A stretch of 64,000 bases of DNA from NCBI RefSeq assembly GCF_050436995.1, contig NC_134747.1:9617501-9681500 (forward strand), given 5' to 3'. Both the position numbers and the translations under genes were made by a program. Every line of letters starts with the position of its first letter. The first letter of the stretch is position 1. Positions 36,801 to 49,200 of this stretch are shown piece by piece. This DNA comes from Anticarsia gemmatalis. Taxonomy: Eukaryota > Arthropoda > Insecta > Lepidoptera > Erebidae. The notes under the pieces were generated by a model. That model was not told where the DNA came from. It did no database searches and saw nothing but the letters and a program-made list of their open reading frames with translations.

Positions 36801-38450
36801 TTCGTATGATTACTTATACGTGAATTACGTAAATCGTTTGAAGCACTATTTTATGGATTCATTCTGTTAATTAAATTAATAGCTAAACAGTTTCAATAGT
36901 TACGTTAGTAGGTAGATGTTAGTGTTTAGTTTATAATTGGCGAACGCTACATAAAAATATACAGATGCCTAGGTTCTTAAGGTTCATTGAATCGCCAAAC
37001 AATATCTTAACAGGTTTATAGTTATTTATCAGTAGAAAGATTAGTTGATTAACTAAGAATCTTTTTTTAGTAGTTAACTATGTAGATACCTACCTATATA
37101 ATAAAAGCGGACAGGTAGTATCTCTTGAATAAATAATGTAGGTACTAACAAAACATTGAGTTTCGACGCAGAACTCGTATAAACTTCCGATAACGAGCAA
37201 AAACAAAATAGTGGTACGTATCTACAAGACATACCTACTTACTTACCTACTATAAATATCAAATACAAAGTTCAATTTATTATGTTTTCATACAACTTGA
37301 TTGGTTTTCGTGGTATTCGGGCCGTGTTGAATAAATAATTTGTAAACTCAATCAAATAAGTAGACTTTCGATTAAATTTTCAGGTGGAGCTTGTTAACGA
37401 CAACCTATTCGAATGGCACGTTCGGCTACATCAAATAGACCCGGAAAGCGAGTTGGCGAGTGACCTGCGCGAGCTACACATTCCCCACATACTCTTGCAT
37501 CTCGTTTTCCCGGAGAACTTCCCATTCGCACCACCTTTCATGCGGGTCATTGAACCTAGAATAGAGAAAGGATTCGTAATGGAAGGTGAGTAAATAGAAA
37601 ATAAAGCAATAAGCATTTCTCAAGTTTATTTTGAGCAAAACAATCTGAAATTGATAGAGTACCTGCCCCTATCCACCAATTTTTTTTACAAAAGCAATTA
37701 CTTATATCAAGTTTTTTGACCCTAGAATCAAACTCAGAACGACAATAACAATATAAAAGCACTGTTTGTTACTTAATCTTATCAGATCTATAAACAAGTA
37801 TTTTACCGTTGTTGAGTCGACAGACGATCACGCCTGCCTTGATTGATGATATCTAACGATAACGAAATGATTGGTAATTGTTGCGGGTACAAAAGACCCA
37901 TTGAATATCATCCTTCAGTGCGATCATAGCGGGAAGTGACGGTTGCCCATTCAACTCTATTCTTAGGTAAGTAAGAACATTTACTAACCTAAGAATAGAC
38001 CTAACGATGCCTGAAAATTTGAACCTTGAATGTTTACTATTTCTAAATGAAGTAATGAAAGACTGAGAGAGTAAGAAAAGTAAAAGGTGTCATCCAATTA
38101 ACAATCTCCCCGAATTGAAATCGACAAATCATTTTGCTATAAACTTTAATCCATACGTAGCAAAGAGAAGTGTCCATTACTGTTAGGGTAATTGGTGGCT
38201 ATTGTATGATCCAGGAGGTGCGATCTGTATGGAACTGTTGACACCACGCGGCTGGGCTTCCGCGTACACAGTAGAGGCAGTAGTGATGCAGTTCGCAGCG
38301 TCCGTGGTGAAGGGGCAGGGTCGCGTGGCGCGGGCGCCTCCGCGGCCCTCCTGCGAGTTCAGCCGCCGGCGCGCTGAGGAAGCATTCCGCTCCGTCGTCA
38401 AAACACACGACAAGTACGGATGGGTGACGCCGGCACTCTCCGATGGTTGA
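30880..38450 (+). CDS. UBE2QL1: Ubiquitin-conjugating enzyme E2, UBE2Q-like (UBE2QL1 type)
   Basis: Exons 30880-31010, 36386-36581, 37384-37585 and 38215-38450 join in frame to 254 residues. The UBC domain covers about residues 105-254 and matches human UBE2QL1 closely: LFEWHVRLHQID, FPENFPFAPPFMRV, GGAICMELLTPRGW, EAVVMQFAASVVKGQGR and KTHDKYGWVTPALSDG. The active-site cysteine is Cys181 in GAICMEL. The usual HPN triad is absent, as in the UBE2Q family. Human UBE2QL1 starts at MKELQDI; here the same Met is Met90 (ATG 36522), so the first 89 residues are an extra basic, Ala/Ser-rich N-terminus (KVAAAFRKLFRSPEKL). Transcripts from other first exons could start at Met90 and give 165 residues. 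The enzyme passes ubiquitin from E1 to substrates or E3. Confidence 0.92.
31011..36385 (+). other. Intron 1 of the E2 gene
   Basis: 5.4 kb of AT-rich intron with no coding sequence recognised. It contains a near-perfect hairpin at 34161-34202. Open frames in this interval show no family motif and lack splice support. Confidence 0.6.
34161..34202. repeat. Near-perfect 19-bp hairpin with CCCC loop
   Basis: TTGATTGAGAACTTAATAC pairs with GTATTAAGTTCTTAATCAA across a 4-nt CCCC loop; only one pair is G-T. Confidence 0.8.
37957..37998. repeat. 18-bp hairpin in intron 3 of the E2 gene
   Basis: CTATTCTTAGGTAAGTAA pairs with TTACTAACCTAAGAATAG around a 6-nt loop, with one mismatch. Confidence 0.75.
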
Positions 38451-40795
38451 GGTACTACAGCTTTATCTTACTCATTTACATTTATAATCTTAGTAGATGA
38501 TACCCATCCTTACCCCCCAAAGTTCTAATGTAGATAAGTGATCGAAGAATTAGTTCTTAACATTGACCGAAATGCCACATGTCCTTGCATTGAATGATAG
38601 AATGACCACGAGATATATTTCGTAAGAGCATCATTTATCAATTGAGACGATGAAGCTGGTCAATTGTAGGATAGCCGCTCGTATCACTTCACTAAATATA
38701 GTATGTGACGTTTGAATCCTACCGAAATCCTATCTATTTATTTGTTTACAACACTGTGTCTGGCGTTAAATATATTCACTTATAATGTTCCTATATTTTT
38801 TCAGTTTCGCTGATCAACCATATAATGCAGAAAGGATCTCCTTTAGTTATTCTTCAAGAACAATTTTTAGTGATAATTAGTGCAAATTTTGATAATGCTC
38901 TGCTCTGTGTAATTAGTTTATATCAACTTGTTTAAGATCAGTGGAGTGTTTTATTGGAATATCGAAAAATAGAAATTACTTTATATGTATAACATTAGAG
39001 TGTATTTTGGGTGATGCAATTTTAACAAAACCTATTTCGTCGACCCACGTTGTCGTCATCCTCTGGTTACACAAGCACCAAAATGTGAACGCTAAACGTC
39101 TTCAGTATTCTCGAAGCGTGTGGTGATTAACTAACTAGCGGAAACAAGGTCACGGTTACCTGGTGAGCCGTGAACCGTGAGTCGTGACGCATTGCCTACG
39201 TTACGAAGCTGACTGCAACATCTTGAGAGCAAGGAATTAATGAGCGATAGATGTGGTTAACGCAGCATCTGTAGATTAATAAATGTACCTTTTATAATAA
39301 TAATATGTCGTCTCTCCATGCATTCTCCGTCTAAGTGTAACTAGTTATGTTGTGCCAAACTTAATGCTCATCGCCTACATCGTAACGCTCAATTTATTCG
39401 AAAGTTCCCATTGATTCGTTGAAAAATACTTAATATTTCCGTAAGTGCTCGATTAAAGTTTTAAATAAATATAAAATAAAATTACTTACTAACATATATT
39501 TTGCAGAATAAAATATTAATGTTTTAAAAGGAAATGTTTCCGTCCCGAAGTCATTTAATCATTTTGATAACATTATAGATTCGTAGTGTTTGAAATTCCA
39601 CCAAAACGATTCTAAAGTAGTTTGTCATTTCATCTTTGATCTATTCTTTGTATTTGTACCTATACAATATGTGAGATAAGTGTCATTTTATGTACCTAAT
39701 ACTTATTGAAACAATCTAGGCTCTGCATGCTTGTGTAAAACTGTAGTGCCAACACTGCAGTCCTTTTATGAGTAGTGGAATGCTCAAATTAGTTAATAAT
39801 TTTAAATTGTGAAATGAAAGGCTTGTGGTAAAATTAATGTAAATTAGGAAAAAATAGAAAATTGATGTTGTTAATTTGTGTGGTGAACCAAAGATGTTTT
39901 ATTTTTATGTAAACTTCATTCAGCGCAAATGTGTATAAATTTGACTATATGTACAATGTTAAAGGTGTAATAATAAATACCTGCTCAAACGAGAACAAGC
40001 TTATTACTAATTCCTATAACCCTGATCCAACATATTCCTGTAAATATTGATGTAGATAATAGCACACTTCACATTTAACTACTCCCATGTCTAAAACTAG
40101 GCTGGGAGTGTACCTTGGGCTTCTTGGCAAAACATCTGACCAGGTATGCAGTGGGTTATGTATAAGTATGACAACATGACTCACACAATCAATGCATTGA
40201 ACATGATCTAACTGGGACCCACCCTACATTTCGGAACTATGCAACATATTAGCAAATACAGACCAAAAAACAAACAGTAATTTTATAAAATAAAGAAGAG
40301 TAATAAAATGTTTGGCTAACTGAGGGAACCCATCCACTTTTTATTGGTGACTCATCTAATATGCTAATACAATTACAAGGTGGCCCTTAACTTTTAGGTA
40401 CTGTAGGCAACATTACGCATATAACAACTTCTTGTTCTTCTGTAATGTCAGACTCACTTCAACATTACCCGTGACTATACAATTGTTGACCAGAACTTGG
40501 TAACATGATATTAGTATCACCAGTGTTGAAGACCAAACAGATTAATCAGAACAAGTTTGTTGTGGAGGGTGATATTAAAAATATAACAAATACCATTATA
40601 ACTGGCCAGGTCTTGAAACACTACACTCATAGACCAAAACCAATGCTTTCTAAACTTGGTTGTGTTCATACAGTGACTTCAATATTGGTTAGATTAGTAG
40701 CAATGAAAAGATGGAATACATTGTAATCACTTTATACAAGAAATGAAAAATAAAATTAATGTTATAAATATAAGTGCAAACTATCACAAGCCAGA
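38451..40795. other. 3' UTRs between the convergent E2 and NEDD8 genes
   Basis: The E2 3' UTR probably ends after AATAAA at 39972-39977. On the minus strand the NEDD8 3' UTR may end near an AATAAA at about 40339-40344. The frame at 40505-40726 has no recognised motif and is not called. Confidence 0.45.
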
Positions 40796-41320
40796 TCAAC
40801 GTCCTCCTCGCAGCGCCAGCACCAAGTGAAGTACTGACCCACCCTGAACTTTGTAGTCCTGTGCCGTTTTCTCGTCGTTCCTGAAAAAGCAAGTATAAAT
40901 AGCTTTTATAAACCTGTAAGAACAAATGTCTTTTTGCTAGAAGATTTTAAAGAAATTGATGATTTTGAATGACTTCAAAGTAGTTTTGTGAATAAGTGAA
41001 CATATGAGCCACAAGCTATAAAGTTATTTCAACTTGTTGTTGCAATAAATAAGTTACTGAACTCGAACATAAGAAGATGGGAAAACCATCAACACTTACA
41101 TTTGCTTTCCCGAAAATATAAGACGCTGTTGTTGAGGTGGAATGCCTTCTTTCTCTTCAACTCTTTCTTTGATTCTTTCCACTTTATCTGTAGGTTCTAT
41201 GTCGATCTCAATCTCCTTTCCTGTAAGCGTCTGTAAAATAAACGAGGTTAACGAAAAAAAATACATTAAATTGATAGTACAATCAATTTCATCTAGACTT
41301 ACCTTTACTTTAATCAACAT
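40796..41320 (-). CDS. NEDD8: NEDD8, ubiquitin-like protein
   Basis: Exons 41320-41303 (only 18 bp, MLIKVK), 41230-41100 and 40880-40796 give a 77-residue precursor. The sequence is almost the same as NEDD8 of other animals: TLTGKEIEIDIEPTDKVERI, GIPPQQQRLIFSGKQMND and LHLVLALRGG. NEDD8 is attached to cullins by UBA3-NAE1 and UBE2M or UBE2F, which activates cullin-RING ubiquitin ligases. The precursor must be cut after Gly76; here the tail behind the diglycine is a single Arg, shorter than in human (5 residues) or Drosophila. Ala72 in LALRGG separates it from ubiquitin (LRLRGG). It is divergent from TANGO6 with 539 bp between the ATGs, so the two may share a promoter. Confidence 0.96.
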
Positions 41321-41859
41321 ATTGATAAATTTACTTAAGAATTATCAACAACTAAACTACAATAATTACAAAGGCTTAGCAAAATGCGCCGCTATATTTC
41401 TATACGGTAGAATTTTTGTCACTTTTTGCCTGTTCATTTGACAATTGACATCTTGTTTGAGAGAGACGTGAATGTCTCGGTTGCAGTTACAGTGAATCTA
41501 GACTCTATGGTTAGTCGAATAATTTGATATCATAATTTTTTTTTCATAGTCAAAATCCATCTGAATATTATATTATTTTCACTTTAAAACAGATGATACT
41601 GCGATTCTATAAATTGATGCTGCTAGAACAACGATCTCAGTGTAACAAGTAAGTATATAAAATTTTTTAATTTGGTATACAATAAAACATTTTCATATTC
41701 ATGAATATAATTTTAGGACGTTTCTGTTAATGACATAACTGTCAATCAGAGTAAATACAAATATAACCTAAAAATAAGTTAAAACTAAGAACTTTTTAAG
41801 CAAAATACTGTTATACCTATTAATAATTTTTGCTAAAGTGAATAAAATTGAAGCATAAA
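41321..41859. promoter_or_regulatory. Shared intergenic promoter of NEDD8 and TANGO6
   Basis: The two head-to-head genes leave 539 bp between their start codons. The sequence is AT-rich and holds no clear TATA box for either side; I identify it as a promoter by position only. Confidence 0.45.
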
Positions 41860-44800
41860 ATGTCACAAATTAATATGATCTTTAATCGGATTGAAAATCT
41901 CACGGACACAGGTAAAGGAATTTATTTACTTGGCTTTAAATAATTCTTTTGTTTGCTGATATTTAATTATCGGTGTCTGTATTTTTTAGAGGGCCAGTGT
42001 GTATTTATTTCCGTTCTCAAAGATGTAATCGTTAATGAAAACCAATTGATGGCGAAAGAAACATTTGAGTCGTTAAAATCTTTTCTTCAAAAAATATTTG
42101 ATGCTATTGATGAACTAGCTGCGAAAATAAAGAATGATGACACCATACTCATCAGTGTGAAGAATCAGAAGCTACTTCGATCGTGTTTCCAGATGATAGT
42201 TTCACTAGGAGTGTCACCCAGCTTGATACCTGGGCTTGGAATAAACTTGACTAAAAGATCACAGATTGCATCCAAACTTCCTCGTCTCACTTTGAGTGAT
42301 GAACAAAAATATGAAATGCTTATAAACTGTACAGACTTCTTCACAAGAAGCTACAGTGTGCCTGTTCTTAAAAACATAATAATAAGTTTACATTTATCAG
42401 ATTATTTGGCATCCTTGATACAATTGTCATTTGCACCATTTAAAAAACCAGGAACATATAACAACTTTGTTATGACCCAAGAAATGTATGACAAGCTGAC
42501 TTTAGACAGGCAGAAATATATTGAGGTTTACAATCATCTCACAAGCAATTGTTTTCAACCAATACTTATGAAGGAGTTGTTGGTACTGCAAAGTGGAAAC
42601 GAGCCTGTACCACCAATGTTTGTCAAGAGAATTGTCTCAAAGGAGCTCAGTCAGAGACTGCTGACTCCAGGAGGTTTGCTGAGCTTAATCAGATGTTTCA
42701 TAGAAAGCTATGACATAGACACTGGATTTGAATGGAGAAAGATTGATATGATCTGTAGAATAGTCTCTGCTAAACATGGCACCTCTTCAGAGAGTGATTA
42801 CTTGACTAACATCTGCTCACAATTAAAACAGATATTGTGTTTAAACAACACACATTATTTAACAACTGCCGTGGCTTGCATCTTGAGTTTAAATGACAAA
42901 TATTCTCAGGCAGAACCTGTGCAGTCATTAGTCAAAGAAATATTCAAAGCTTTTGATTATGATTACCTTGTCACTAATTATAACTTACCAGGGACTATAG
43001 TATTGTCTCCACAGGAGGTGGAACATAAAGTTAATATTCTCCATGCTTGTGTGTGTTATACAAAGTTGGACTGGCCGGTCACTTTGTTAACACCCAATTT
43101 GTTTATGATCTTTTTAATAGGCAGTAAAAGTACAAAGAATGAGGAATTAAAGATCAAACTGAAAGACATTGTTATAAAAACTTTAGAGAAACTTAGTAAA
43201 GAAGATTTATGTGAGATATTGAAAACATTTTTGTTTGGTAAGAATGTTTCAAACTCAACAGATATTCTTGTTGAAGAGTATGATGCTGGTATAGCTCTAA
43301 AATGTGTTACAAGTACAGAACAATACTCTAAAGATCAAGCATTGCTCTTCTTCATGGATTTATTTAAAGCAGTGACAGATGAACAAGTAATTGTAAACAT
43401 ATTTGAGTTATCTTTGAAGATACTTACTGAACTGAGTAGCAAAAGACAAATGAAATATAACAAGGACCTACTTGTGAATGAAGATGATGCAGAATTGATT
43501 GATGATATTGACCAACAGTATGCAATAGTTCTACATTTATTATCACAGATATCTACATCACCTAAAATAATATCTTCTTTAAAGAAAAATCCATTAATTG
43601 TGTCAGATTTCATAGAATATTTTATTTTGAAAGATAATTCTGGATCAAATGGGGAATGTACCAGCATTGCTCTTGTGTTGCTAAATACCATTTTGTCTAA
43701 TTCAGATAAGTCAATAGACTTTGAGAGAAAGTTTATTAATTTGGTGCCAGTGTTAAGAAGGATGTGTGATAGTGATTCAAACTTGAATAGTATTCTATGT
43801 CAGGAAGCTTTGTCTTTGATAAGTTCAGGCAATTCTCAGAAGAAAGACACACCTTGTGAGAGAGCTATAACTGATGTGTTTGATGACCTGTTGCCTGTGA
43901 GAGCACATGGAGTCATACAACTAACTAAACTAATAGATGAAGGAGATCCAGAAACTATTTCGAAGAAGCATTATATATTTTGCATATTCCAGGTAAATAT
44001 TGTTGTATATTTAATCAACAATAATTTGAATTGCTAAGATCTGCAGGTTATATTAATTTTAGCATATTTCAAAGACAAACTGGGTGTGTCTGCCTTTTTG
44101 GCGCGGTCTGTAGAGTAAACGACTACTGATCTCGATGTTTCGGGTTCGATTTCCGGGCCAGACTAAGTGCTTGTGGTATTTTCTAATTTTAATTTAATTA
44201 TTTTCAATAGTAGCTTTAAAACGTGCCTGGTATGTAGCAGTAAAATCGCTACCCATTACATGAGACTAACACAATAAATGGCGAAACGGTGTATATTATT
44301 CACCTCTGCATACATCTTTGAATTAAACAGGCGTGATTAATGTATGTATGTATTTCAGGAACAACTAAAACATCCAGACTCTTACTTGTATCTAGCTGCT
44401 GTAAATGGTCTGGCCTCATTATGTCTGCATTGTACAGAAGATGTACTGCATGTTTTATGTAAAGAGTTCCTAGAAGCGTCCTCGCAGAAGACAGACATCG
44501 AGACTAAAGAAAGTCAGAACAGAACAGCAGAATTGAAGATGAAAATTGGAGACGTTGTTGTTAAAGTTACTAGGAAACTAGGTAAGTGATAAAAAAAAAT
44601 AGCGAATATTAAGTTTCACCATGTATTACAAGAATATTTAATTCAGTCATATTTATTTTCGCGAAGATATTTGACAGTACCAGTAGTCAGAAGCTTTAAA
44701 GTCTGACAACCAGTCTTACCGAGGAGTATCGTGTTATAAGTCAGGTAACTGTGTTGTGGAGGTCCGTCATGGAGTCAGGCAGTCGCTCCATGTAAAATAT

Positions 44801-45735
44801 TAGTATTCATCCGGCGAAACTGGAAGCCGACTCGAACTTAGTTTCAAGAAATTGGCTGATTAATTATTTTTGCGAAGACATTTACCTACCCACTTGTTTT
44901 TTTCTGATCAATTAAATATATCTGGGTATTGAAGATAGCATAAATCAAATAATATTCAAAACCTCTCCTGTTACAAATATCGCTATTCAATATGAAATTT
45001 CAGGAGAAATGGCAAGTGTTCATAAGGCAACTCTTCTCAACACGATGCTCTGTGCATGTCGAGACGAAGACCCTCTCATAAGAACATCAGCTTTATCTAA
45101 CTTGGCGGAGATCGCGCTAGTGCTGCATTATAAAATGGGAACTATCATCTATGAGGTATGCTCACTACGTCCTATTCATATAAGTATCTTTTGTTTCAAC
45201 ATGGTTGCTTAGCAGTCGAAAAATGCGGCCTTAAAATATCATATTAGATTTTCTTTTCTATTACTGTGTTAGGCCTAACCCCCTCCCCCTCGTTTGGGAG
45301 GAAACCCTTGCCCTGCAGTGGGACAGTATAACGGGTTAAAAAAATACTGTGTTATTGCCACCAAGCTAAACAAAAAAATAATAATAATCGTAAATTTTAT
45401 AAACTCTGACTTAATTTTAGGTGTTACTTTGCATTTGGAGTATAATAGAAACGGACAAAGCGGTGGAATGCCGAAGAGCAGCGGTCATGGTGATAACAAG
45501 TTTAATCAAAGGTTTGGGCAAAGAAACCTTGCTCGAACTAAAGGAGAATTTACTACCTATATACAGAACGTTAAAGAACCTCTACAGAGATAATAATGAG
45601 GACTCGGTTGTTAGGCTTCACGCACAACTAGCGCTAGAAGAACTAAACGATGTTGTCAACCAGTTTCTATTTCCAGACTTGAAGATGGAAAAACAAATAT
45701 TTGTACTGGACAAACCTCAAGATGTATTCAAATAA
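41860..45735 (+). CDS. TANGO6: Transport and Golgi organization protein 6 homologue (TANGO6/RTP1)
   Basis: Exons 41860-41911, 41990-43992, 44359-44581, 45004-45155 and 45421-45735 give 914 residues in one frame. Most of the protein is alpha-helical HEAT-like repeat. The blocks that identify the family are TPGGLLSLIRCFIE near residue 240, LPVRAHGVIQLTKLID near 655 (start of the RTP1_C1 region), LNTMLCACRDEDPLIRTSALSNLAEI (C1) and ECRRAAVMVITSLIKGLG (RTP1_C2). The relative in yeast, Rtp1, helps assemble and import RNA polymerase II; the Drosophila gene was found in a screen for secretion and Golgi layout. The ATG at 41860 is the first in a short first exon. Intron 2 carries a SINE and intron 4 a LINE tail. 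The stop TAA is part of AATAAA. Confidence 0.9.
44085..44353 (+). mobile_element. tRNA-derived SINE in TANGO6 intron
   Basis: The head resembles a tRNA promoter: an A-box-like TGGCGCGGTCTGT and a B box GGGTTCGATTTCC. The body holds ATGAGACTAACACAATAAATGGCG and CACCTCTGCATACATCTTTG, and the end has CAGGCGTGA plus ATGTATGTATGT, the layout of lepidopteran SINEs. The 3' end touches the splice acceptor of the next exon (44358). Confidence 0.8.
45262..45345 (+). mobile_element. 3' end of a LINE (RTE-like)
   Basis: CCCCTCGTTTGGGAGGAAAC, CCTGCAGTGGGACAGTATAA and CGGGTTAAAAAAA follow each other; this is the familiar 3' tail of a lepidopteran LINE. The rest of the element is missing. It lies in intron 4 of TANGO6. 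Confidence 0.6.
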
Positions 45736-46254
45736 AAGCCAGGTACATTCGTTTTAATCACACTCATTGTTTTATTTGTGTTTACTTAAAATTAAGTTCA
45801 ACTCAAGTGGTCATACAAGCAAACATGGAGTTCCTTTACCTACATACATATCTTTATACTCAATATTTTTACCGTGAGCTTAACACCAACGCTTTTTATG
45901 ACCACTTGACACTAGTCTTACATAAAATAACATCGCTAATAATCTATGGCAATCATATTATTGATGTTTAGTGTCCAAGTGCATCACAAATAAAATTGTA
46001 CTGGCCACATTAAATTTTACAACATGCCAATGGTTATTCTCGACACTTAATAAATTAAATATATTCTTACTTAATAGAAAGTCAGTATCTATCTGCTCCA
46101 CATTTCCATTATTTGTTTCTTCATATTTACATTGGTCAATTCGTCTGACTTTCTTCTTCAGTTCGATTAATGTCAATTTGTCGTACAACAGCGTGACAAA
46201 ATGTGCATTTATACGTATAATTAAATTATTCAATCACAATTGTATTCAAAACAT

Positions 46255-49200
46255 TCACGCTTCGGACGTGTTGTCGCCCTCGTCGGGTTTTTTAACAGTT
46301 ACATCTTTTTCTGATAACGTAATAGAATACACTGAACTTTGGTCGGAGAACTTGTCTCTGTTCCGTCTGCTGAATATGCCACTGCGCGCCAAGGACGAGA
46401 CCGTCGCGATGGATATGTTGTCTCTTTCAGCTTGTGGCACCACCTTCCATATCAATAGAGCAATACCGCCAAACGCCGCAACCACCAAAAACATCACCAG
46501 TGAGACTTCACCGTAAACACCTGTAACAATTAAGTACGTAAAATTAATAAGCTTAACTATTTTCTTAATGATACAAGATGCATCACTTTATACAAACTTT
46601 GTTGTGTCTCTTCTTTCCTAGCTTCTAATCTTGCAGGCTGTAGTTCATTGTAGTCCATATCTTGGTTCTCGTATGGTTCAACAGATCCACTCGAAGGTTT
46701 GCTTTGCTGCAGCACGTCGCCAGGATTAGATTTCGGTAAATTAATGCCGGCTCTCACTGTTAGTGTCTCTGGCTTGTAAGTACACAATACTAGGAAACTG
46801 AAACAATAATGACATGTGTTAGATGCGATTCTCCTACAAACCAAGTGCTCATATACGTTTAAGCATTAAAACAATTTAACTATTTGAATAGACATAGATC
46901 AATAATTACCGGCGAGTACTATGTGTCAGTATGGGTAGATTTTCTTGGACGATAACGTATGTAGCGACTGTGGTGTCATTTACTTCTGAGCCGCATTCAT
47001 CATGGTGTATTCTTAATATGTACGCATCTTGGGCGCTATTGGGATTGCCCTGAATCGAGCAACGTTCAGGTCCACCGTCAGCTGCTTCTACCGCAATACG
47101 TCCTCCGAAGTAAGGACCCGTCGAAACTTCTACTTCACTTGCATGTGGCAGACACTGAGTCGCGCGTGCCGAAACTGAAAAGTTAATAAATTTTCTTGAT
47201 ATCGTGCTTTCCAATATATGTATAAAATGTTTGAGTATTTACGTATTTGAGAGTGCTTACATCCTTTTGTAGGAACTATGATAATTTTGGAGCCAATAGA
47301 TTGCGGGTCAGCCAGGTCTCGAGCATCTCGTCGCACAGGACGTACTTCGAACGAGTAAGTGGTGGCCATACGCAGGCCAATGATCCTTGTGCTGTACATG
47401 CGCCCTCGCCGGGTCGCTGTGGGTTGGCTAGTAGTCGTCGAAGCCTCAGTTGTACTTGATAATCTACTCGCTTTATCTTCTTCTAACGTGTCTATTACCT
47501 GCAATCGATGGTGTAAATAAAGTGTATCTAACGTCAATAAAAGAGAAAGGCGTTACAAATACAAGCAGTGCCATATTAACACGTAAATACAGTAATGACT
47601 GGTGCTGGGCATGTTCCTTGTCGCAGTCACGCCGCAGTCACGCTCAGCGCGCAAACCCCGGCCCATTATCTCCCGTTTCGGAGAGCAAATTATTGTTGAT
47701 AAAATGTTGTGGATCGTCATCGTTTTTAATAATTTTAATTCACACCGGTGTGCCCTTTTCAATCGATATTGCTTATCGCATAAAAAAATACCTAACAATA
47801 TAAAAAAATAAAGTGTTGTTTGGACCCCAAATATAGGGCTAATAGATTACCTTAGTCCTGCAGCGGTACTGTCCCCACGCTTGTAGCTCGCAGTAATGCA
47901 CTTGAAAAGCTAACAGCTTCGGACGATCGTCTTCATCAGGCTTGCCGTACTCCCATCGGAGTCTGACATCACGGAAATCTGGCTCTCCAATAAGATGCAA
48001 GACTTCTGAAAACCGCAATAGAAAAAAATATTTAGAAATTGTACATTTATGCAAATAGGGATGTTGAGCGTTACGCTCGAGTGCATAACCAATGCAGCGA
48101 TCCGGGCGTGCCATTAACCCAATGACTTGCTCACTGAGCCGTTGTTGCTTCCAATAATTATAGTATCATCGATGTAATAGGATCTGCCTTGCGCTCGTTT
48201 TACTTGTGCGTAGCTAGTCGTCGTAAGGTCGACTTGATCACATTTAGGCTGAAGGCGTGGCCGCGCGCATTACGCATTTATGTAGTTCAGCTGGTACTTC
48301 GCACTTGACGAGAGCGCAGATAAGCTCGCGCCAGATAACATGTTAATAATTTCTATGTCTTGTCTACTTTGACTGATCACATAGTTATGTGACTTGATAG
48401 CAGTTTTTTAAGACTCACATTATCCCTGATAATTGATTTTAACGGACACTTAACTCATTTATTTAATGTAAAGATACCTAAAGCATACTGGGGTTATTGA
48501 TCAAAATAAAATTACATCGATAATATTTCATCGAAGCGCTAAAGATAATTAATTAATCTTGGAATAAATGACTCGCGTCAGTAGGTTAATGGTTACATGG
48601 GATGTCCGTACTCCTACGAACCAACAATTTTTATCTTAATCCTACTGTCCTACTAATATTAATGTGAAAGTTTGTATATTTGGATGTTTGGATCAATGTA
48701 TGCGAAGATTAAATGGATGAAGTCGCGTGCAGAATCTAATAATGTCTTGAAATAAATCACTGCTGTTCATTTACTTTTGCTGAAGGTCGACTCTATTACT
48801 TTCACTAATACGTTACTCTTAAAATCCTAATATCATCGTCATAGCTCCGACCCGCGTCTTTTTGGATTTTTGGATTTCTCTCTACTGGCATATGTTAGTA
48901 GAGTCAGTCTTCCTCCTTATAATATTTTCCCTCTTCTTTGTCCTATTCATCATAACTAAATTTTTGGCATTCCCGCCTTATTCAATCTCATAGCATTTAT
49001 CTCGTCTTAGTGCAAAATTTTTTATTATTAATTTGCAATTAACATCGAGCGTTATAGTAGCTGTTCTTACAATCAATTCTGAATAATTTATCATTAAAGA
49101 CCTTTTTATGAGAAACATAAGCAAATATCTATTGACTTTCTTCTCCATATCTTTAACACGAATGTAAGTAAAAGTTGTTTGAAAGTCAATGTTAATACTA

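Noticed and set aside
38455..38540. Readthrough extension behind the E2 stop TGA
   Set aside because: Only about 30 codons of AT-rich, UTR-like composition and no leaky context.
40505..40726. 73-codon plus-strand frame downstream of the E2 gene
   Set aside because: Lies in the probable NEDD8 3' UTR region and has no recognisable domain.
45971..46516. 181-codon plus-strand frame behind TANGO6
   Set aside because: Antisense to the last exon of the ZP-N gene and its UTR; that exon joins in frame with a membrane helix.
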